From: Pseudomonas lalucatii
GTDB lineage: Bacteria > Pseudomonadota > Gammaproteobacteria > Pseudomonadales > Pseudomonadaceae
NCBI RefSeq assembly: GCF_018398425.1
Contig: NZ_JADPMV010000002.1
Coordinates: forward strand, 434,001 to 498,000
Direction: 5' to 3'
Length of the DNA: 64,000 nucleotides
The translations under genes were made by a program, and so were the position numbers. This document shows, piece after piece, positions 1 through 11,570 of this stretch. The notes beneath the pieces were generated by a model. It did no database searches. It had not been told where the DNA came from and was given only the letters and a program-made list of their open reading frames with translations. Every line of letters begins with the position of its first letter. Position 1 is the stretch's first letter.

Positions 1-278
1 GCGCCGTTGCCTTTCAGGTCCTTGGCGTGAACGTCCAGAGCGCGCATGGCTTCCGGCTTCAGGTCGGAGCTGTCGTACTCGAAGTAGAAGGTGGTGATAG
101 CGCGCAGAGCGGCTTCTTCGCTCAGGCTGCCATCTACGGCACCGGTGTTAGCACCGTAGCCCGCGTTCGGGTCTACCGCACCTTCGCCAGCAGCGTCGCC
201 GCCCTTGGAGGAACAACCAACGGCCACGGCGAGAGCCAGGCTCAGAGCAGCAAACTTGCCGAATTTCAGCATTTCCAT
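1..278 (-). CDS. pal: Peptidoglycan-associated lipoprotein Pal/OprL, 3' part cut by window edge
   Basis: Outer-membrane lipoprotein that ties the outer membrane to peptidoglycan and ends the Tol-Pal chain. The visible N-terminus begins [27 protein letters not shown], split here as signal peptide [20 protein letters not shown], then lipobox G-C-S-S. It is followed by a Gly/Asp-rich linker and the start of the OmpA-like domain ([15 protein letters not shown]). An in-frame ATG lies one codon upstream at 281; I chose 278 because the OprL homologue I remember starts MEMLKFG. A GGGG stretch lies just upstream. The remainder of the peptidoglycan-binding domain is outside the window. Last gene of the ybgC-tolQRAB-pal cluster. 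Confidence 0.95.
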   Translation of the reverse strand, partial: MEMLKFGKFAALSLALAVAVGCSSKGGDAAGEGAVDPNAGYGANTGAVDGSLSEEAALRAITTFYFEYDSSDLKPEAMRALDVHAKDLKGNG

Positions 279-329
279 CATGTAACCCCAATGTGTTAAG
301 CAAAAGTTTAAAGGTACAACAACGCCGCA

Positions 330-1631
330 TCAGTTCAGGTAGGGGGACCAGGAAGGCTCTCGAACTTCGCCTTGAGCGGTAGGAAGAGGGAGCCTCACGC
401 GTCCGTTGATGGACGCTAACATCAAGACTCCCCGACCCTGCTGGCGGGTGGCGTAGATTAGCATGGTGCCATTAGGCGCAACAGTGGGGGACTCATCCAA
501 ACTGGTGTCAGAAAGGATGCGTGGAGCCCCACCGCGAACCAGATCCATGGCCGCTACTTTGAACACGGTAAAACCATCCTGGCGATGGATCATCACCAGG
601 GTCTTTTCATCGGCGGAGAGCTTCGGATTGGCGTTGTAGTTGCCGACGAAGGTCACCCGATCCACCGCCCCGCTGGCGATGTTGGTTTTATAAATCTGTG
701 GTTTGCCGGCACGGTCGGAGGTGAAGTAGACGGTCTGCCCATCCTTGCCCCAGAACGGTTCGGTATCGATCGCATAGTGATTGGTCACCCGGCGCAGCTG
801 GCGCGAGCCCATGTCCATGACATAGATCTCCGGGTTGCCGTCGCGCGACAGCACGAAGGCCAGGCGGCTGCCATCCGGCGACCAGGCCGGTGCGCCGTTG
901 AGCCCCTCGAAGTTGGTGATCTGCTCGCGCCGACCGGTATCGATATGCTGGACGAAGATGCGCGGGCGCTTCTGCTCGAAGGAGACATAGGCGATGCGGC
1001 GCCCGTCCGGCGCGAACGACGGCGACAGGATCGGCTCGCGCGATTGCAGCAGGGTCACCGCGCGCGCGCCGTCGTAGTCGGAGCGCTGTAGGGTGTAGCG
1101 GGTGTTGTTCACCCCGAAACGCTCGGCGGTGACATAGAGCATGCGCGTGGAAAACGCGCCCTTGACCCCGGTCAGCTTTTCGAACGCCAGGTCGGCGATA
1201 TGGTGCGCCATGTCGCGCAGCTGATCGGTGCCGCCGCCGACGCTGCCGGTCAGCACCTGCTGCTCGGTGGCCACGTTGAACAGGGCGAACTGCACCTGCA
1301 GGCGACCGCCGGCGGGGACCATGCTGCCGACCAGCACGTATTGTGCCCCCAGGGCCTTCCAGTCACGGTAGATGACCTCGCTGGCCTGGCTCGGCAGGCT
1401 GATCATGTTCTGCCGCGGTATCGGCTCGAACACCCCGGAGTTGCGCAGGTCGTTGCCGACGATCTCGGCGATGTCCTCGGGCAGCACGCTGCCGCCCTGC
1501 CAGCCGAAGGGCACCACGGCGATCGGCGTCGCCCGATCGGTTCCGCTGGTGATCACCAACGGGTCAGCCGCCTGTACGCCGCCGGCCAACATGGCCAGGC
1601 CCAACAGGACGATACGCATCAGGGTGTTCAC
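330..1631 (-). CDS. tolB: Tol-Pal system protein TolB
   Basis: Periplasmic beta-propeller that binds Pal and TolA during outer-membrane constriction. 433 residues. A signal peptide of about 21 residues ends at VQA-ADP. Then comes the N-terminal alpha/beta domain (about 25-150), followed by repeated propeller blades with the TolB signature P-x-W-S-P-D-G (for example [28 protein letters not shown]). Its start overlaps the tolA stop by 4 bp, implying translational coupling; pal begins 51 bp after its stop. Length and domain order are normal for the family. Confidence 0.97.
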   Translation of the reverse strand: MNTLMRIVLLGLAMLAGGVQAADPLVITSGTDRATPIAVVPFGWQGGSVLPEDIAEIVGNDLRNSGVFEPIPRQNMISLPSQASEVIYRDWKALGAQYVLVGSMVPAGGRLQVQFALFNVATEQQVLTGSVGGGTDQLRDMAHHIADLAFEKLTGVKGAFSTRMLYVTAERFGVNNTRYTLQRSDYDGARAVTLLQSREPILSPSFAPDGRRIAYVSFEQKRPRIFVQHIDTGRREQITNFEGLNGAPAWSPDGSRLAFVLSRDGNPEIYVMDMGSRQLRRVTNHYAIDTEPFWGKDGQTVYFTSDRAGKPQIYKTNIASGAVDRVTFVGNYNANPKLSADEKTLVMIHRQDGFTVFKVAAMDLVRGGAPRILSDTSLDESPTVAPNGTMLIYATRQQGRGVLMLASINGRVRLPLPTAQGEVREPSWSPYLN

Positions 1632-2620
1632 AGACCTAAATCCTCCGGTTTGAAGATCACACGCCGCTGCCGGTAGAGCCGGTCGAAAGTGGCGCGATCG
1701 AGTTGTTGCATCTCCGGGATGCGCCCAACACTGCGCACCGCCGCCACTGCTGAAGAGTCGAAGGGAGCATCGCCGCTACCACGGGTAACGCTGGCGTTAG
1801 TGACCGTGCCGTCCGGCAACATCTCGATCGACAACTCCACACTCATGCCGGGGCGCGCGGACATGGGCTTGCGCCAATTTTCGCTGATCAGTTTGATGAT
1901 CAGGTCGTCGAGACTACCAGCGACCTGGTCGCCATGGGTATCGGCCATCGCCTGCTGGTGCTGCACGTCATCGGAGAGCAGCTCGGCCAACGCCGCCGCC
2001 TTCTTGTCCTCGACCGCCTTGCGCGCCTGCTCCGCGGCCTTCGTCTTGGCGTCCTCGGCGGCTTTCTTCTTCGCCGCCTCGGCCGCCGCTTTCTTCTTCG
2101 CCTCGTCGGCAGCCCTCTTCCTGGCCTCTTCCGCCGCTTTCTTCTTGGCGTCCTCGGCCGCCTTCTTCTTGGCGGCCTCTTCGGTGGCCTTCTTCTTGGC
2201 GATGTCGGCCAGTTTCTTCTGCTCGGCCGCCTTGGCCGCCTCGGCCTTCTTCGCCGCTTCCGCCTTTCGAGCGTCCTCGGCCTTCTTTTGTTCCGCAGCC
2301 TTGGCCGCCGCCTGCTTCTGCTGCTCGGCCTGCGCCAGCTTCTGTTGTTCGGCCTTCTTCTGCTCCAGCTGCTCGGTTTCGTACTGCGGCGCAGCGGTCT
2401 TCTTCGCCTCGCCGGCGATCTTCTGGTTGGTCTGGGTGGTCGCCTGGCTCTGCGACTGCAACTGGTACAGGGTCGCCTGGACGATAGGCCGCGCCGGCGG
2501 CAAGTCCGGGGCGAAGGCGAAACTGACGAACAGCATGGCGAACATCAGCGCATGCAGCGCCACGGCCCACACCACCGGCCAGAACAGGCTTTCCGAAGGA
2601 GAGCGCTCACGCTGCTGCAT
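1628..2620 (-). CDS. tolA: Tol-Pal energy transducer TolA
   Basis: Inner-membrane protein linking the TolQR proton motor to TolB/Pal. 330 residues. One transmembrane helix lies near the N-terminus (about 15-36, [20 protein letters not shown]). A very long Ala/Lys/Glu helical domain runs from about 70 to 215, built of short KKAAEEA-like repeats. The folded C-terminal domain (about 230-330) holds the TonB-like segment with W-R-K-P and V-x-R-S-G-x. The low-complexity middle gives rise to long open frames on other strands, which are not genes. The ATG shares its A with the tolR stop. Confidence 0.96.
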   Translation of the reverse strand: MQQRERSPSESLFWPVVWAVALHALMFAMLFVSFAFAPDLPPARPIVQATLYQLQSQSQATTQTNQKIAGEAKKTAAPQYETEQLEQKKAEQQKLAQAEQQKQAAAKAAEQKKAEDARKAEAAKKAEAAKAAEQKKLADIAKKKATEEAAKKKAAEDAKKKAAEEARKRAADEAKKKAAAEAAKKKAAEDAKTKAAEQARKAVEDKKAAALAELLSDDVQHQQAMADTHGDQVAGSLDDLIIKLISENWRKPMSARPGMSVELSIEMLPDGTVTNASVTRGSGDAPFDSSAVAAVRSVGRIPEMQQLDRATFDRLYRQRRVIFKPEDLGL

Positions 2621-3072
2621 CAGGGCGCCTCGGTGATCAGCCCGACGTTGCCCACGTCGGCCTGCTGCAAACCGCTCATCGCCGCCATCACGGAGCCATA
2701 GTCGACCGCCTTGTCGCCACGCACGAACACCTGCACCTGCTTGCCCTGACTGCGGCCTTGATTGAGGATCGCGGTCACCGCCCTGACCATCTCGTCCAGG
2801 CTCAGCGCCTGATCCTGCACGGTGTCGACGTCCACCTCGCTGCCCATGTTCCAGTAGTAGGACTTGTCGGCCTTGATCGAGATGGTCAGCACCTGGGCGT
2901 TGTTGTCCTGCGGCAGCACCTCGCTGCTGACCTTGGGCAGGTCGACCTTGACCCCCTGGTTGAGCATCGGCGCGGTCACCATGAAGATCACCAGCAGCAC
3001 CAACATCACGTCGATGTAGGGCACCACGTTCATCTCGGCGACCGGCTTGCGTCTATTGCGAATTCTGGCCAT
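2620..3072 (-). CDS. tolR: Tol-Pal proton-channel subunit TolR
   Basis: ExbD/TolR-family subunit. With TolQ it uses the proton motive force to energise TolA. 150 residues: a short cytoplasmic N-terminus (MARIRNRRKPVAEMNVVPYID), a single transmembrane helix (about 21-42) carrying the proton-path Asp in YIDVMLVLLVIFM, then a periplasmic domain. Sits between tolQ (30-bp gap) and tolA (1-bp overlap). Confidence 0.96.
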   Translation of the reverse strand: MARIRNRRKPVAEMNVVPYIDVMLVLLVIFMVTAPMLNQGVKVDLPKVSSEVLPQDNNAQVLTISIKADKSYYWNMGSEVDVDTVQDQALSLDEMVRAVTAILNQGRSQGKQVQVFVRGDKAVDYGSVMAAMSGLQQADVGNVGLITEAP

Positions 3073-3102
3073 GGCCTGAAACCTATCCTGAACGCCTGAG
3101 GC

Positions 3103-3798
3103 TTAGTCGTCGGTGGTATGCACTTTGCGGTGCAGGATCGCCTGGAACTCGTCGGCGAAGGTGTAGTAGCGACCGATCAGCATCTCGCCGCGGGCGGAGA
3201 ATCGGTTGTAGGCGATGACCGCCGGAATCGCCGCGAACAGGCCGATGGCCGTGGCGATCAGCGCCTCGGCGATGCCCGGGGCCACGGTGGCCAGGGTGGC
3301 CTGCTGCACCTGGGCCAGGCCGCGGAAGGAGTTCATGATGCCCCACACGGTACCGAACAGGCCGATGTAGGGACTGGTGGAGCCGACGGTGGCGAGGAAC
3401 GGCAGGCTCTGCTCGAGCTTTTCTTCTTCCCGCGAGATGGCCACGCGCATGGCCCGCGACACGCCGTCCATCACCGCATCCGGGTCGACGCCCTGCTGCT
3501 GGCGCAGGCGGGAGAACTCCTTGAAGCCGGCGCGGAAGATCTGCTCCAGGCCCGAGTCCGGGTCCGGGTTGCTGCCAGCCTGGCGATACAGCTTGGACAG
3601 GTCGATACCGGACCAGAAGCGCTCCTCGAACATGTCCAGGGCGTTCTTGGCCGCGCGCAACAGGGTGCTGCGCTGGAAAATCATGACCCATGAAGTGACC
3701 GAGGCGCCCACCAGGGTGAGCATCACCAGTTGCACCACCAGGCTGGCGTTGCTGATCAGACTCCACATCGACATGTGGTCAACGGCGTTGGCTTCCAC
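3103..3798 (-). CDS. tolQ: Tol-Pal proton-channel subunit TolQ
   Basis: MotA/TolQ/ExbB-family inner-membrane protein of 231 residues that forms the motor with TolR. Three hydrophobic segments are visible, at about 18-40, 135-158 and 170-195. The conserved TolQ/ExbB blocks are present (GTVWGIMNSFRGL and the Ala-rich PGIAEALIATAIGLFAAIPAVIAYN). It starts 2 bp after the ybgC stop on the minus strand, so the two genes are co-transcribed. Confidence 0.97.
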   Translation of the reverse strand: MEANAVDHMSMWSLISNASLVVQLVMLTLVGASVTSWVMIFQRSTLLRAAKNALDMFEERFWSGIDLSKLYRQAGSNPDPDSGLEQIFRAGFKEFSRLRQQQGVDPDAVMDGVSRAMRVAISREEEKLEQSLPFLATVGSTSPYIGLFGTVWGIMNSFRGLAQVQQATLATVAPGIAEALIATAIGLFAAIPAVIAYNRFSARGEMLIGRYYTFADEFQAILHRKVHTTDD

Positions 3799-3800
3799 GC

Positions 3801-4253
3801 TTACTCTCCTGCTCTAGAGGGACCCGTACCGCCCGGCTCGGCGAAGGCCGCTCGCAGCGTCTCGGGAATGGCCCGGGGTTTCAAATTGTCGGCACGCACA
3901 CAGGCCACCAAAAACTGCCCTTCGCAGAGCAGCACATCATCCGCCGCCCGCCTGACCTGCTGACGAAAACGCAGGCTGGCACGGTTCAACTCGATCACGT
4001 CGGCGCTCACCAGCAGTTCGTCGTCCAGGCGTGCCGGCGCGTGATAGCGCGCCTCGCTGGAATGCACGACGAACAACAGGCCCTCACCGGCCAGCGTCGA
4101 CTGGGCAAAGCCCAGGTCGCGCAGCCGCTCGGTGCGGGCCCGTTCCATAAACTTGAGGTAATTGACGTAGTAGACGATGCCGCCGGCATCGGTGTCCTCG
4201 TAGTAGACACGACAACGATGGGCGAACGGCTGAACTCCGTTTTGCGCGCGCAT
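3801..4253 (-). CDS. ybgC: Tol-Pal-associated acyl-CoA thioesterase YbgC
   Basis: Hotdog-fold thioesterase, cytoplasmic, first gene of the Tol-Pal operon. 150 residues. The 4HBT active-site block [17 protein letters not shown] is near residue 18; the Asp of T-D-A-G is the catalytic acid in this family. Substrate (short acyl-CoA or acyl-ACP) is known from the family, not from this sequence. ruvB lies 50 bp upstream on the same strand, so the operon may be read through from ruvCAB. Confidence 0.95.
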   Translation of the reverse strand: MRAQNGVQPFAHRCRVYYEDTDAGGIVYYVNYLKFMERARTERLRDLGFAQSTLAGEGLLFVVHSSEARYHAPARLDDELLVSADVIELNRASLRFRQQVRRAADDVLLCEGQFLVACVRADNLKPRAIPETLRAAFAEPGGTGPSRAGE

Positions 4254-4303
4254 ACTCTAGTCCCAGCTCCTGTTCTTGCCAATCGGGGGCAGCAAGTATT
4301 TTT

Positions 4304-5356
4304 TCACGCGCCACCGTCTTCGAATAAGTCCGCCACCGGCGCCTCGCCCATGCGCTTCGGGGTATTCAGGCCGAAGTGCAGATAGGCGTGACGGGTCACC
4401 ACCCGCCCCCGCGGGGTGCGCATCATGTAACCCTGCTGGATCAGGTAGGGCTCCAGCACGTCCTCGATGGTGTGACGCTCTTCGCTGATCGCCGCCGCCA
4501 GACTGTCGACGCCGACCGGCCCGCCGTCGAACTTCTCGATCATGGTCAGCAGCAAGCGGCGATCCTGGTGATCGAAACCGCGCTCGTCGACATCCAGCAG
4601 ATTGAGCGCCAGGTCGGCGATCTGCCGGGTGATCTCGCCCTTGCCTCGCACCTCGGCGAAATCGCGCACGCGGCGCAACAGGCGGTTGGCGATGCGCGGC
4701 GTACCCCGAGCGCGCCGGGCGATCTCGAAGGCGCCCTGGGCCTCGATCGGCAGGCCGAGAATACCGGCGGAGCGAGCGACGATGGTCGCCAGGTCCTCGA
4801 CGCTGTAGAACTCCAGGCGCTGGACGATGCCGAAGCGGTCGCGCAGCGGATTGGTCAGCATCCCGGCCCGGGTGGTGGCGCCGACCAGGGTGAAGGGCGG
4901 CAGGTCGAGCTTGATCGAGCGCGCCGCCGGCCCCTCGCCGATCATGATGTCGAGCTGGAAGTCCTCCATCGCCGGGTACAGCACTTCCTCGACGATGGGC
5001 GACAGACGATGGATTTCATCGACGAACAGCACGTCATTCGGTTCGAGATTGGTCAGCAGCGCCGCCAGATCACCGGGACGCTCCAGCACCGGGCCGGAGG
5101 TGCTCTTGATGGACACGCCCATCTCCTGGGCGATGATATTGGCCAGGGTGGTCTTGCCCAGGCCCGGCGGGCCGAAGATCAGGGTGTGATCGAGCGCTTC
5201 CGCACGGCCCTTGGCCGCCTGAATGAACAGCTCCATCTGCTCGCGCACGCTCGGCTGGCCGATGTACTCGGCCAGCTTTAGCGGGCGGATGGCGCGATCC
5301 ACCTGCTCGTCGCGATCGCGCGGGCTGGCGGTAATCAGGCGGTCGGCTTCTATCAT
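4304..5356 (-). CDS. ruvB: Holliday junction branch-migration ATPase RuvB
   Basis: AAA+ hexameric helicase motor that moves Holliday junctions with RuvA. 350 residues from the ATG at 5356 ([10 protein letters not shown]), the start matching RuvB homologues; the frame stays open further upstream but without family similarity. Walker [10 protein letters not shown] is near residue 60 and Walker B as V-D-E-I-H-R-L. Sensor 1 is the G-A-T-T-R-A-G motif, the Arg finger region is R-D-R-F-G, and a C-terminal winged helix follows. Part of ruvC-ruvA-ruvB, 166 bp after ruvA. Confidence 0.97.
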   Translation of the reverse strand: MIEADRLITASPRDRDEQVDRAIRPLKLAEYIGQPSVREQMELFIQAAKGRAEALDHTLIFGPPGLGKTTLANIIAQEMGVSIKSTSGPVLERPGDLAALLTNLEPNDVLFVDEIHRLSPIVEEVLYPAMEDFQLDIMIGEGPAARSIKLDLPPFTLVGATTRAGMLTNPLRDRFGIVQRLEFYSVEDLATIVARSAGILGLPIEAQGAFEIARRARGTPRIANRLLRRVRDFAEVRGKGEITRQIADLALNLLDVDERGFDHQDRRLLLTMIEKFDGGPVGVDSLAAAISEERHTIEDVLEPYLIQQGYMMRTPRGRVVTRHAYLHFGLNTPKRMGEAPVADLFEDGGA

Positions 5357-5522
5357 CTGCGGTTCTGTCTCGGAATTGGCTCGGAAATAGAGTGGGGATT
5401 CACAGCGGCCGCCGTGCCAGGCGCTGGACTGGCCACACTGGACGCAGGGCGGCGGCAAATCAAGTTGCGCCAGTGAGATGCCGACGAACCTCCGGGCCGC
5501 CCGGCACCCACTGGCACGCCGG

Positions 5523-6131
5523 CTAGATCATGCCCTTGAGCGCACGACGGATCATATCTTCACTGCTCAGCCCTTCTTCCTTGATGGCTGAAACCGCGCG
5601 ACTGGCCTCCTGCGGCTTGTAGCCGAGGGAGATCAGCGCGCTGACCGCGTCATGCTCCGCGCTTGAGACTGCGCCGATGCCCTGAGGTTCAACCACCAGC
5701 GTGGCCATGCCCGGCACCGCCTCCCAGGCCTTGAAGCGCCCCTTGAGCTCCAGCAGCAGGCGCTCGGCGGTCTTCTTGCCGACGCCCGGGACCCTCACCA
5801 GGGCGGAAGTGTCCTGGGCCTGCACGCAACGCACCAGCTCGTCGACCTCCAGAGCGGACATCAGCGCCAACGCCAGCTTGGGCCCGACGCCGCTGAGACG
5901 AATCAGCTCGCGAAACAGCTCGCGCTCGCGCTTCTCGAAGAAGCCGTAGAGCAGATGGGCGTCCTCGCGCACCACCAGATGGCTATGCAGGGTCAGCGGC
6001 TCGCCCACCGAGGGCAGGCGGTACAGCGTGGTCATGGGCACCTCCAGCTCGTAGCCCAGGCCGTTCACGTCCACAATCACATGGGGCGGCTGCTTCTCCG
6101 CCAGGGTGCCGCGCACTCGTCCGATCACCAC
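5523..6131 (-). CDS. ruvA: Holliday junction DNA-binding protein RuvA
   Basis: Tetrameric junction-binding protein that recruits RuvB. 202 residues, normal for the family. N-terminal OB fold ([10 protein letters not shown]). Two helix-hairpin-helix motifs fall at about 72-130 ([14 protein letters not shown] and [17 protein letters not shown]). The C-terminal domain III (about 155-202) contacts RuvB. Lies 18 bp after ruvC. Confidence 0.97.
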   Translation of the reverse strand: MVIGRVRGTLAEKQPPHVIVDVNGLGYELEVPMTTLYRLPSVGEPLTLHSHLVVREDAHLLYGFFEKRERELFRELIRLSGVGPKLALALMSALEVDELVRCVQAQDTSALVRVPGVGKKTAERLLLELKGRFKAWEAVPGMATLVVEPQGIGAVSSAEHDAVSALISLGYKPQEASRAVSAIKEEGLSSEDMIRRALKGMI

Positions 6132-6149
6132 AATTTTCCTTGAGTCAGG

Positions 6150-6674
6150 TTACAAGCGAAGGCGGCCGCTGCGCCGCTTGGCGCCGGACAGGCCATGGGG
6201 AATCAGGCTCTGCCGGTGATGGGCATGGCAGAGGGCGATGGCCAGGGCATCCGAGGCGTCTATCTGCGGTTTCTGCACCAACTTGAGCAGGTGCATGACC
6301 ATCATCTGCACCTGTTCCTTGTCCGCCCCACCGGTTCCGGCGATCGCCTGCTTGACCTGGGTGGCGGTGTATTCGGCCACCTCCAGCCCCGCCTCGACCC
6401 CGGCGAGGATCGCCGCACCCCGCGCCTGGCCGAGCTTCAGCGCAGAGTCGGCGTTGCGCGCCATGAACACCTGCTCGATGCCCATGGTGACCGGGCCATA
6501 GCGCTCGATCACCTCGCGCACGCCGCGAAACACCGCCTGCAGGCGCTCGGGCAAGGCGCCGTCGCCAGTACGGATGCAACCGGAGGCGACATATTCGCAG
6601 TTGCGCCCCGTGTCGCGCACCACGCCATAACCGGTGATGCGCGAGCCGGGGTCTATGCCGAGTATCAGTGTCAT
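6150..6674 (-). CDS. ruvC: Crossover junction endodeoxyribonuclease RuvC
   Basis: Holliday junction resolvase of the RNase H-like fold, 174 residues. The acidic catalytic residues are visible: Asp7 in I-L-G-I-D-P-G-S, Glu in M-G-I-E-Q-V-F, and two Asp near the end in [10 protein letters not shown]. First gene of ruvCAB. yebC lies 170 bp upstream and ends in its own terminator. Confidence 0.97.
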   Translation of the reverse strand: MTLILGIDPGSRITGYGVVRDTGRNCEYVASGCIRTGDGALPERLQAVFRGVREVIERYGPVTMGIEQVFMARNADSALKLGQARGAAILAGVEAGLEVAEYTATQVKQAIAGTGGADKEQVQMMVMHLLKLVQKPQIDASDALAIALCHAHHRQSLIPHGLSGAKRRSGRLRL

Positions 6675-6778
6675 GCCCTGCCTTCCACGCCGCCTATCAG
6701 AGCCGGCCGCAATACTGTCTATTTATCCAGCCCGCGAGTATAGGGGCAGCACCGCGCACAGTCACCCGGCACCCCCCC

Positions 6779-6827
6779 ATAAAAAAGCCGGAAGCGCCTG
6801 GGCAACCCTCACCCGACAACTTCCGGC
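6779..6827 (-). terminator. Rho-independent terminator after yebC
   Basis: On the minus strand, stem G-C-C-G-G-A-A-G pairs with C-T-T-C-C-G-G-C around a loop of about 25 nt, followed by a run of six T (6781-6786 read as A on plus). The stem is strong but the loop is long. Confidence 0.7.
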
Positions 6828-6844
6828 CGCCCGATCCGGTGCGC

Positions 6845-7591
6845 TCAGCCAAGCTGCTCCATGATCTCGTCGGAAATCTCGGCGTTGTGATAGACGTTCT
6901 GCACGTCGTCGAGGTCTTCCAGCATGTCGATCAGCTTGATCACCTTCTGTGCGGTCTCCAGATCCTCGATAGGCGCGGCGATCGAGGGGATCATGGCGAT
7001 CTCGGACTCGTCGCCCTTGAATCCGGCCTCGGCCAGGGCCTCGTTGACCGCATGGAAATCGCTGAAGGGGGTGTAGACCTCGACCGAACCGTCCTCGCCA
7101 CTGACCACGTCGTCGGCACCCGCCTCCAGGGCGGCCTCCATCAGAGCCTCTTCGTCCACGCCCGGGGCGTAGCTGATATGCCCCTTGCGCTCGAACATAT
7201 AGGCCACCGAGCCGTCGGTGCCGAGGTTGCCGCCGCACTTGCTGAAGGCATGTCGCACTTCGGCGGCGGTGCGGTTGCGGTTGTCGGTCATGGCCTCGAC
7301 GATGATGGCCACGCCGCTCGGCGCATAGCCCTCGTAGCTCAGCTCGATCATGTTGTCGGCTTCGTTGGTGCCGGCACCGCGGGCGATGGCCCGGTCGATG
7401 ACGTCGCGGGTCATGTTCGCGGTCAGTGCCTTGTCCACCGCCAGGCGCAGACGCGGATTGTCCGCCGGCACCCCACCGCTCTTGGCCGCCACGGTCAGCT
7501 CACGAATGATCTTGGTGAAGATCTTGCCGCGCTTGGCGTCCTGACGCCCCTTGCGGTGCTTGATGTTGGCCCATTTGGAATGACCAGCCAT
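6845..7591 (-). CDS. yebC: YebC/PmpR-family transcriptional regulator or translation factor
   Basis: 248-residue YebC/TACO1 protein. It begins with the family hallmark [14 protein letters not shown] and shows the usual three-domain composition. In P. aeruginosa the homologue at this position (PmpR) is reported to regulate quinolone signalling; other YebC proteins help translation of proline-rich stretches. Located between aspS (83 bp upstream, with a terminator between them) and ruvCAB. Confidence 0.95.
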   Translation of the reverse strand: MAGHSKWANIKHRKGRQDAKRGKIFTKIIRELTVAAKSGGVPADNPRLRLAVDKALTANMTRDVIDRAIARGAGTNEADNMIELSYEGYAPSGVAIIVEAMTDNRNRTAAEVRHAFSKCGGNLGTDGSVAYMFERKGHISYAPGVDEEALMEAALEAGADDVVSGEDGSVEVYTPFSDFHAVNEALAEAGFKGDESEIAMIPSIAAPIEDLETAQKVIKLIDMLEDLDDVQNVYHNAEISDEIMEQLG

Positions 7592-7631
7592 AACTCACTC
7601 CATCTTGCTTCGATTCAGAATGGTAACGCCC

Positions 7632-7663
7632 AAAACCAAGGAGCCTGGCATCACCAGGCTCCT
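7632..7663 (-). terminator. Rho-independent terminator after aspS
   Basis: Perfect 10-bp stem A-G-G-A-G-C-C-T-G-G / C-C-A-G-G-C-T-C-C-T (7639-7648 with 7654-7663) with a 5-nt loop. Reading on the minus strand it is followed by TGGTTTTG, a short T-rich tail. Confidence 0.75.
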
Positions 7664-7674
7664 GTCGGCAGGGC

Positions 7675-9450
<1,776 letters not shown>

Positions 9451-9739
9451 GGTGGTAGTCGCTTCTCTTGAGTCTTGAATTCGTCGGACCGCAACGCTTG
9501 CGGCATGCTTAACCGGCTTCGCGGCAGGCCGCGCCGGCGGAAAAACGCAGCATGCTCTGCGTATCCACCACCCGGCGGGCCAGCAATCGACCATCGGCGC
9601 CCCTGCCCGGGGGCCATCAGCCGGAATACCGCGGCAAAGCGCGAGATTATATATGGTTAGGCCGCCACGTGCAGCCGCCTCCCCGCGCGACCGCACCAAG
9701 CCTTTCTATACTCAGTGCCAGTCCCGCCGGAGATCGCAT

Positions 9740-10858
9740 ATGGCCACCCCCCGCACCGCCGAACTGAGCCCCGACCAGCTGGAGGATTTCCGCCAGGAAG
9801 CCACCGAGCAGTTCCAGCGCAGCGAACAACTGCTGATCGAACTGGAACATGCGCCGGACGATGACGAGCGCCTGCGCAACCTGTTCCGTCAGGTGCATAC
9901 CCTCAAGGGCAACCTCGGCATCGTCGGCCTCGGCGCGCTGATACCGCTACCCCAGGCACTCGAGGATGTGCTCGACCGCCTGCGCCAGAAACAACTGGAC
10001 TTCGACAGCCTGCTCGGCGACATCCTGCTGCTCAGCCTGGACCACCTGAAGGAGCTGCTCGAGCAGGCCCATGGCGGCCCCGCCGCACGCCTGAGCCACG
10101 AACAGGTCGACGCCCTCGGCCAGGCGTTGAGCGCCCTGGCCGCCGCGCCACGGGAGCGCCAGACAAGCGTGCGCCGCGCCCTGCTCGAACAACTCGACCC
10201 CAGCACCAGCCTGCCCGCCCCCGCCACGACCGACGACCTGCCGGCCGCCGAGCTGGCGAAGCGCCACGGCCTGGCACTCGATGCCGACCTGCTGTTCTTT
10301 CTGGAACTGATGCAGGCCAGCGAACGCCGCTCCCATTACTGGCAGGGGCGCGGCATGCGCCTGCTGGACCTGGCCTTGACCATCAACCGCCTCGGCGGCA
10401 ACCCCGAAACACCGACCCAGCTGGCGGCCGCCGTATGCCTGCACGATCTGGGCATGGCCTTTCTGCCCCTAGCCATCCTGCACAAGAAGTCACGCCTCAC
10501 GGACGAAGAGCGCCGACAAATGCAATCGCACACGAGCGTCGCCCACGAGATGCTCAAGCCCATGCCCGACTGGATGAGCGCGGCGCAAATCACCCTGCAA
10601 CACCACGAACACGCGGATGGCAGCGGCTACCCCAAGGGCCTCAAGGAAGGTGAAATCCGTCCAGGGGCGCTTATCCTCAACATCGTCGACACCTTCGATG
10701 CGCGCACCCATGAGCGCGCCCATCAGACCCTGAGCAAACGCCCGCTGCTACGCGCCATCCTGGAAATCAACGGACTGGCCGGCAGCCAGTTCAGCGCCCA
10801 CTGGGTCGACATCTTCAACCGCACCCTGCAGCAAGAACCCGAACTGGGCCACCGCTAA
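9740..10858 (+). CDS. Hpt domain protein with divergent HD-GYP output domain
   Basis: 372 residues from the ATG at 9740, supported by GGAG 7 nt upstream. Residues about 10-125 form a histidine phosphotransfer (Hpt) domain with the phospho-His block V-H-T-L-K-G-N-L-G. The second half is HD-GYP-like: C-L-H-D-L-G-M-A-F near residue 235, I-L-H-K-K-S-R-L-T-D-E-E, then L-Q-H-H-E-H-A-D-G-S-G-Y-P-K-G-L. The usual H-D-x-G-K reads H-D-L-G-M, so a metal-site Lys is replaced by Met. Likely an HD-GYP phosphodiesterase-like protein controlled by phosphotransfer; catalytic activity is uncertain. It carries no receiver or kinase domain of its own. Confidence 0.8.
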   Translation: MATPRTAELSPDQLEDFRQEATEQFQRSEQLLIELEHAPDDDERLRNLFRQVHTLKGNLGIVGLGALIPLPQALEDVLDRLRQKQLDFDSLLGDILLLSLDHLKELLEQAHGGPAARLSHEQVDALGQALSALAAAPRERQTSVRRALLEQLDPSTSLPAPATTDDLPAAELAKRHGLALDADLLFFLELMQASERRSHYWQGRGMRLLDLALTINRLGGNPETPTQLAAAVCLHDLGMAFLPLAILHKKSRLTDEERRQMQSHTSVAHEMLKPMPDWMSAAQITLQHHEHADGSGYPKGLKEGEIRPGALILNIVDTFDARTHERAHQTLSKRPLLRAILEINGLAGSQFSAHWVDIFNRTLQQEPELGHR

Positions 10859-10987
10859 CCCGCCGCCCAATGCTGTCGCTCTATCACGGCCATTGATACA
10901 CCCCCGATCGTGCAGCGCGCCCCCCGTGCTAGGCTGTGGCTCTTTTCTGGGCGAGCCCGCCCGACGCCAATCGAGAGGAGCAATGGC

Positions 10988-11458
10988 ATGGAAATCAACA
11001 TCGGAATAGCCGAGCAAGACCGCGCCGCGATTGCCGAAGGCTTGTCGCGCCTGCTCGCCGATACCTACACCCTGTACCTGAAAACCCACAATTTCCACTG
11101 GAACGTCACCGGCCCGATGTTCAACACCCTGCACCTGATGTTCGAAGGGCAATACACCGAACTGGCACTGGCCGTCGACCAGATCGCCGAACGCATCCGC
11201 GCCCTGGGCTTCCCGGCACCCGGCACCTACGCCGCCTACGCGCGCCTGTCCTCGATCAAGGAAGAACAGGGCGTGCCGAGCGCACCGGACATGATCAAGC
11301 AACTGGTGCAAGGTCAGGAGGCGGTCGTACGCACCGCCCGCGGCATCTTCCCGCTACTCGACAAGGTCAGCGACGAACCCACCGCCGACCTGCTGACCCA
11401 GCGCATGCAGGTGCACGAGAAGACCGCCTGGATGCTGCGCAGCCTGCTCGACGCCTAG
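10988..11458 (+). CDS. dps: Dps-family DNA-protection ferritin
   Basis: Mini-ferritin, 156 residues, forming dodecamers that oxidise and store iron and shield DNA under stress. The dinuclear iron site residues are present in [10 protein letters not shown] and in [11 protein letters not shown]. The start at 10988 is set by GAGAGGAG 6 nt upstream; longer in-frame starts lack a site. It has no Lys-rich N-terminal tail, so direct DNA binding through such a tail is not expected. A strong terminator follows. Confidence 0.95.
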   Translation: MEINIGIAEQDRAAIAEGLSRLLADTYTLYLKTHNFHWNVTGPMFNTLHLMFEGQYTELALAVDQIAERIRALGFPAPGTYAAYARLSSIKEEQGVPSAPDMIKQLVQGQEAVVRTARGIFPLLDKVSDEPTADLLTQRMQVHEKTAWMLRSLLDA

Positions 11459-11481
11459 AATCATCCCCGACCACAAGCAAC

Positions 11482-11506
11482 CGCCCGCTCTAAGCGGGCG
11501 CCTTTT
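11482..11506 (+). terminator. Rho-independent terminator after dps
   Basis: Perfect 8-bp stem C-G-C-C-C-G-C-T / A-G-C-G-G-G-C-G with a 3-nt loop, then CCTTTT. Confidence 0.8.
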
Positions 11507-11570
11507 GCTAGGCGCACGGCAGGCGCTTGTTCTATGCTTTGGCGATTCGCAACTGGCCACAGTGACGTGC

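Noticed and set aside
1689-2636. Long plus-strand ORFs over tolA
   Set aside because: Shadow of the Ala/Lys repeat codons of TolA.
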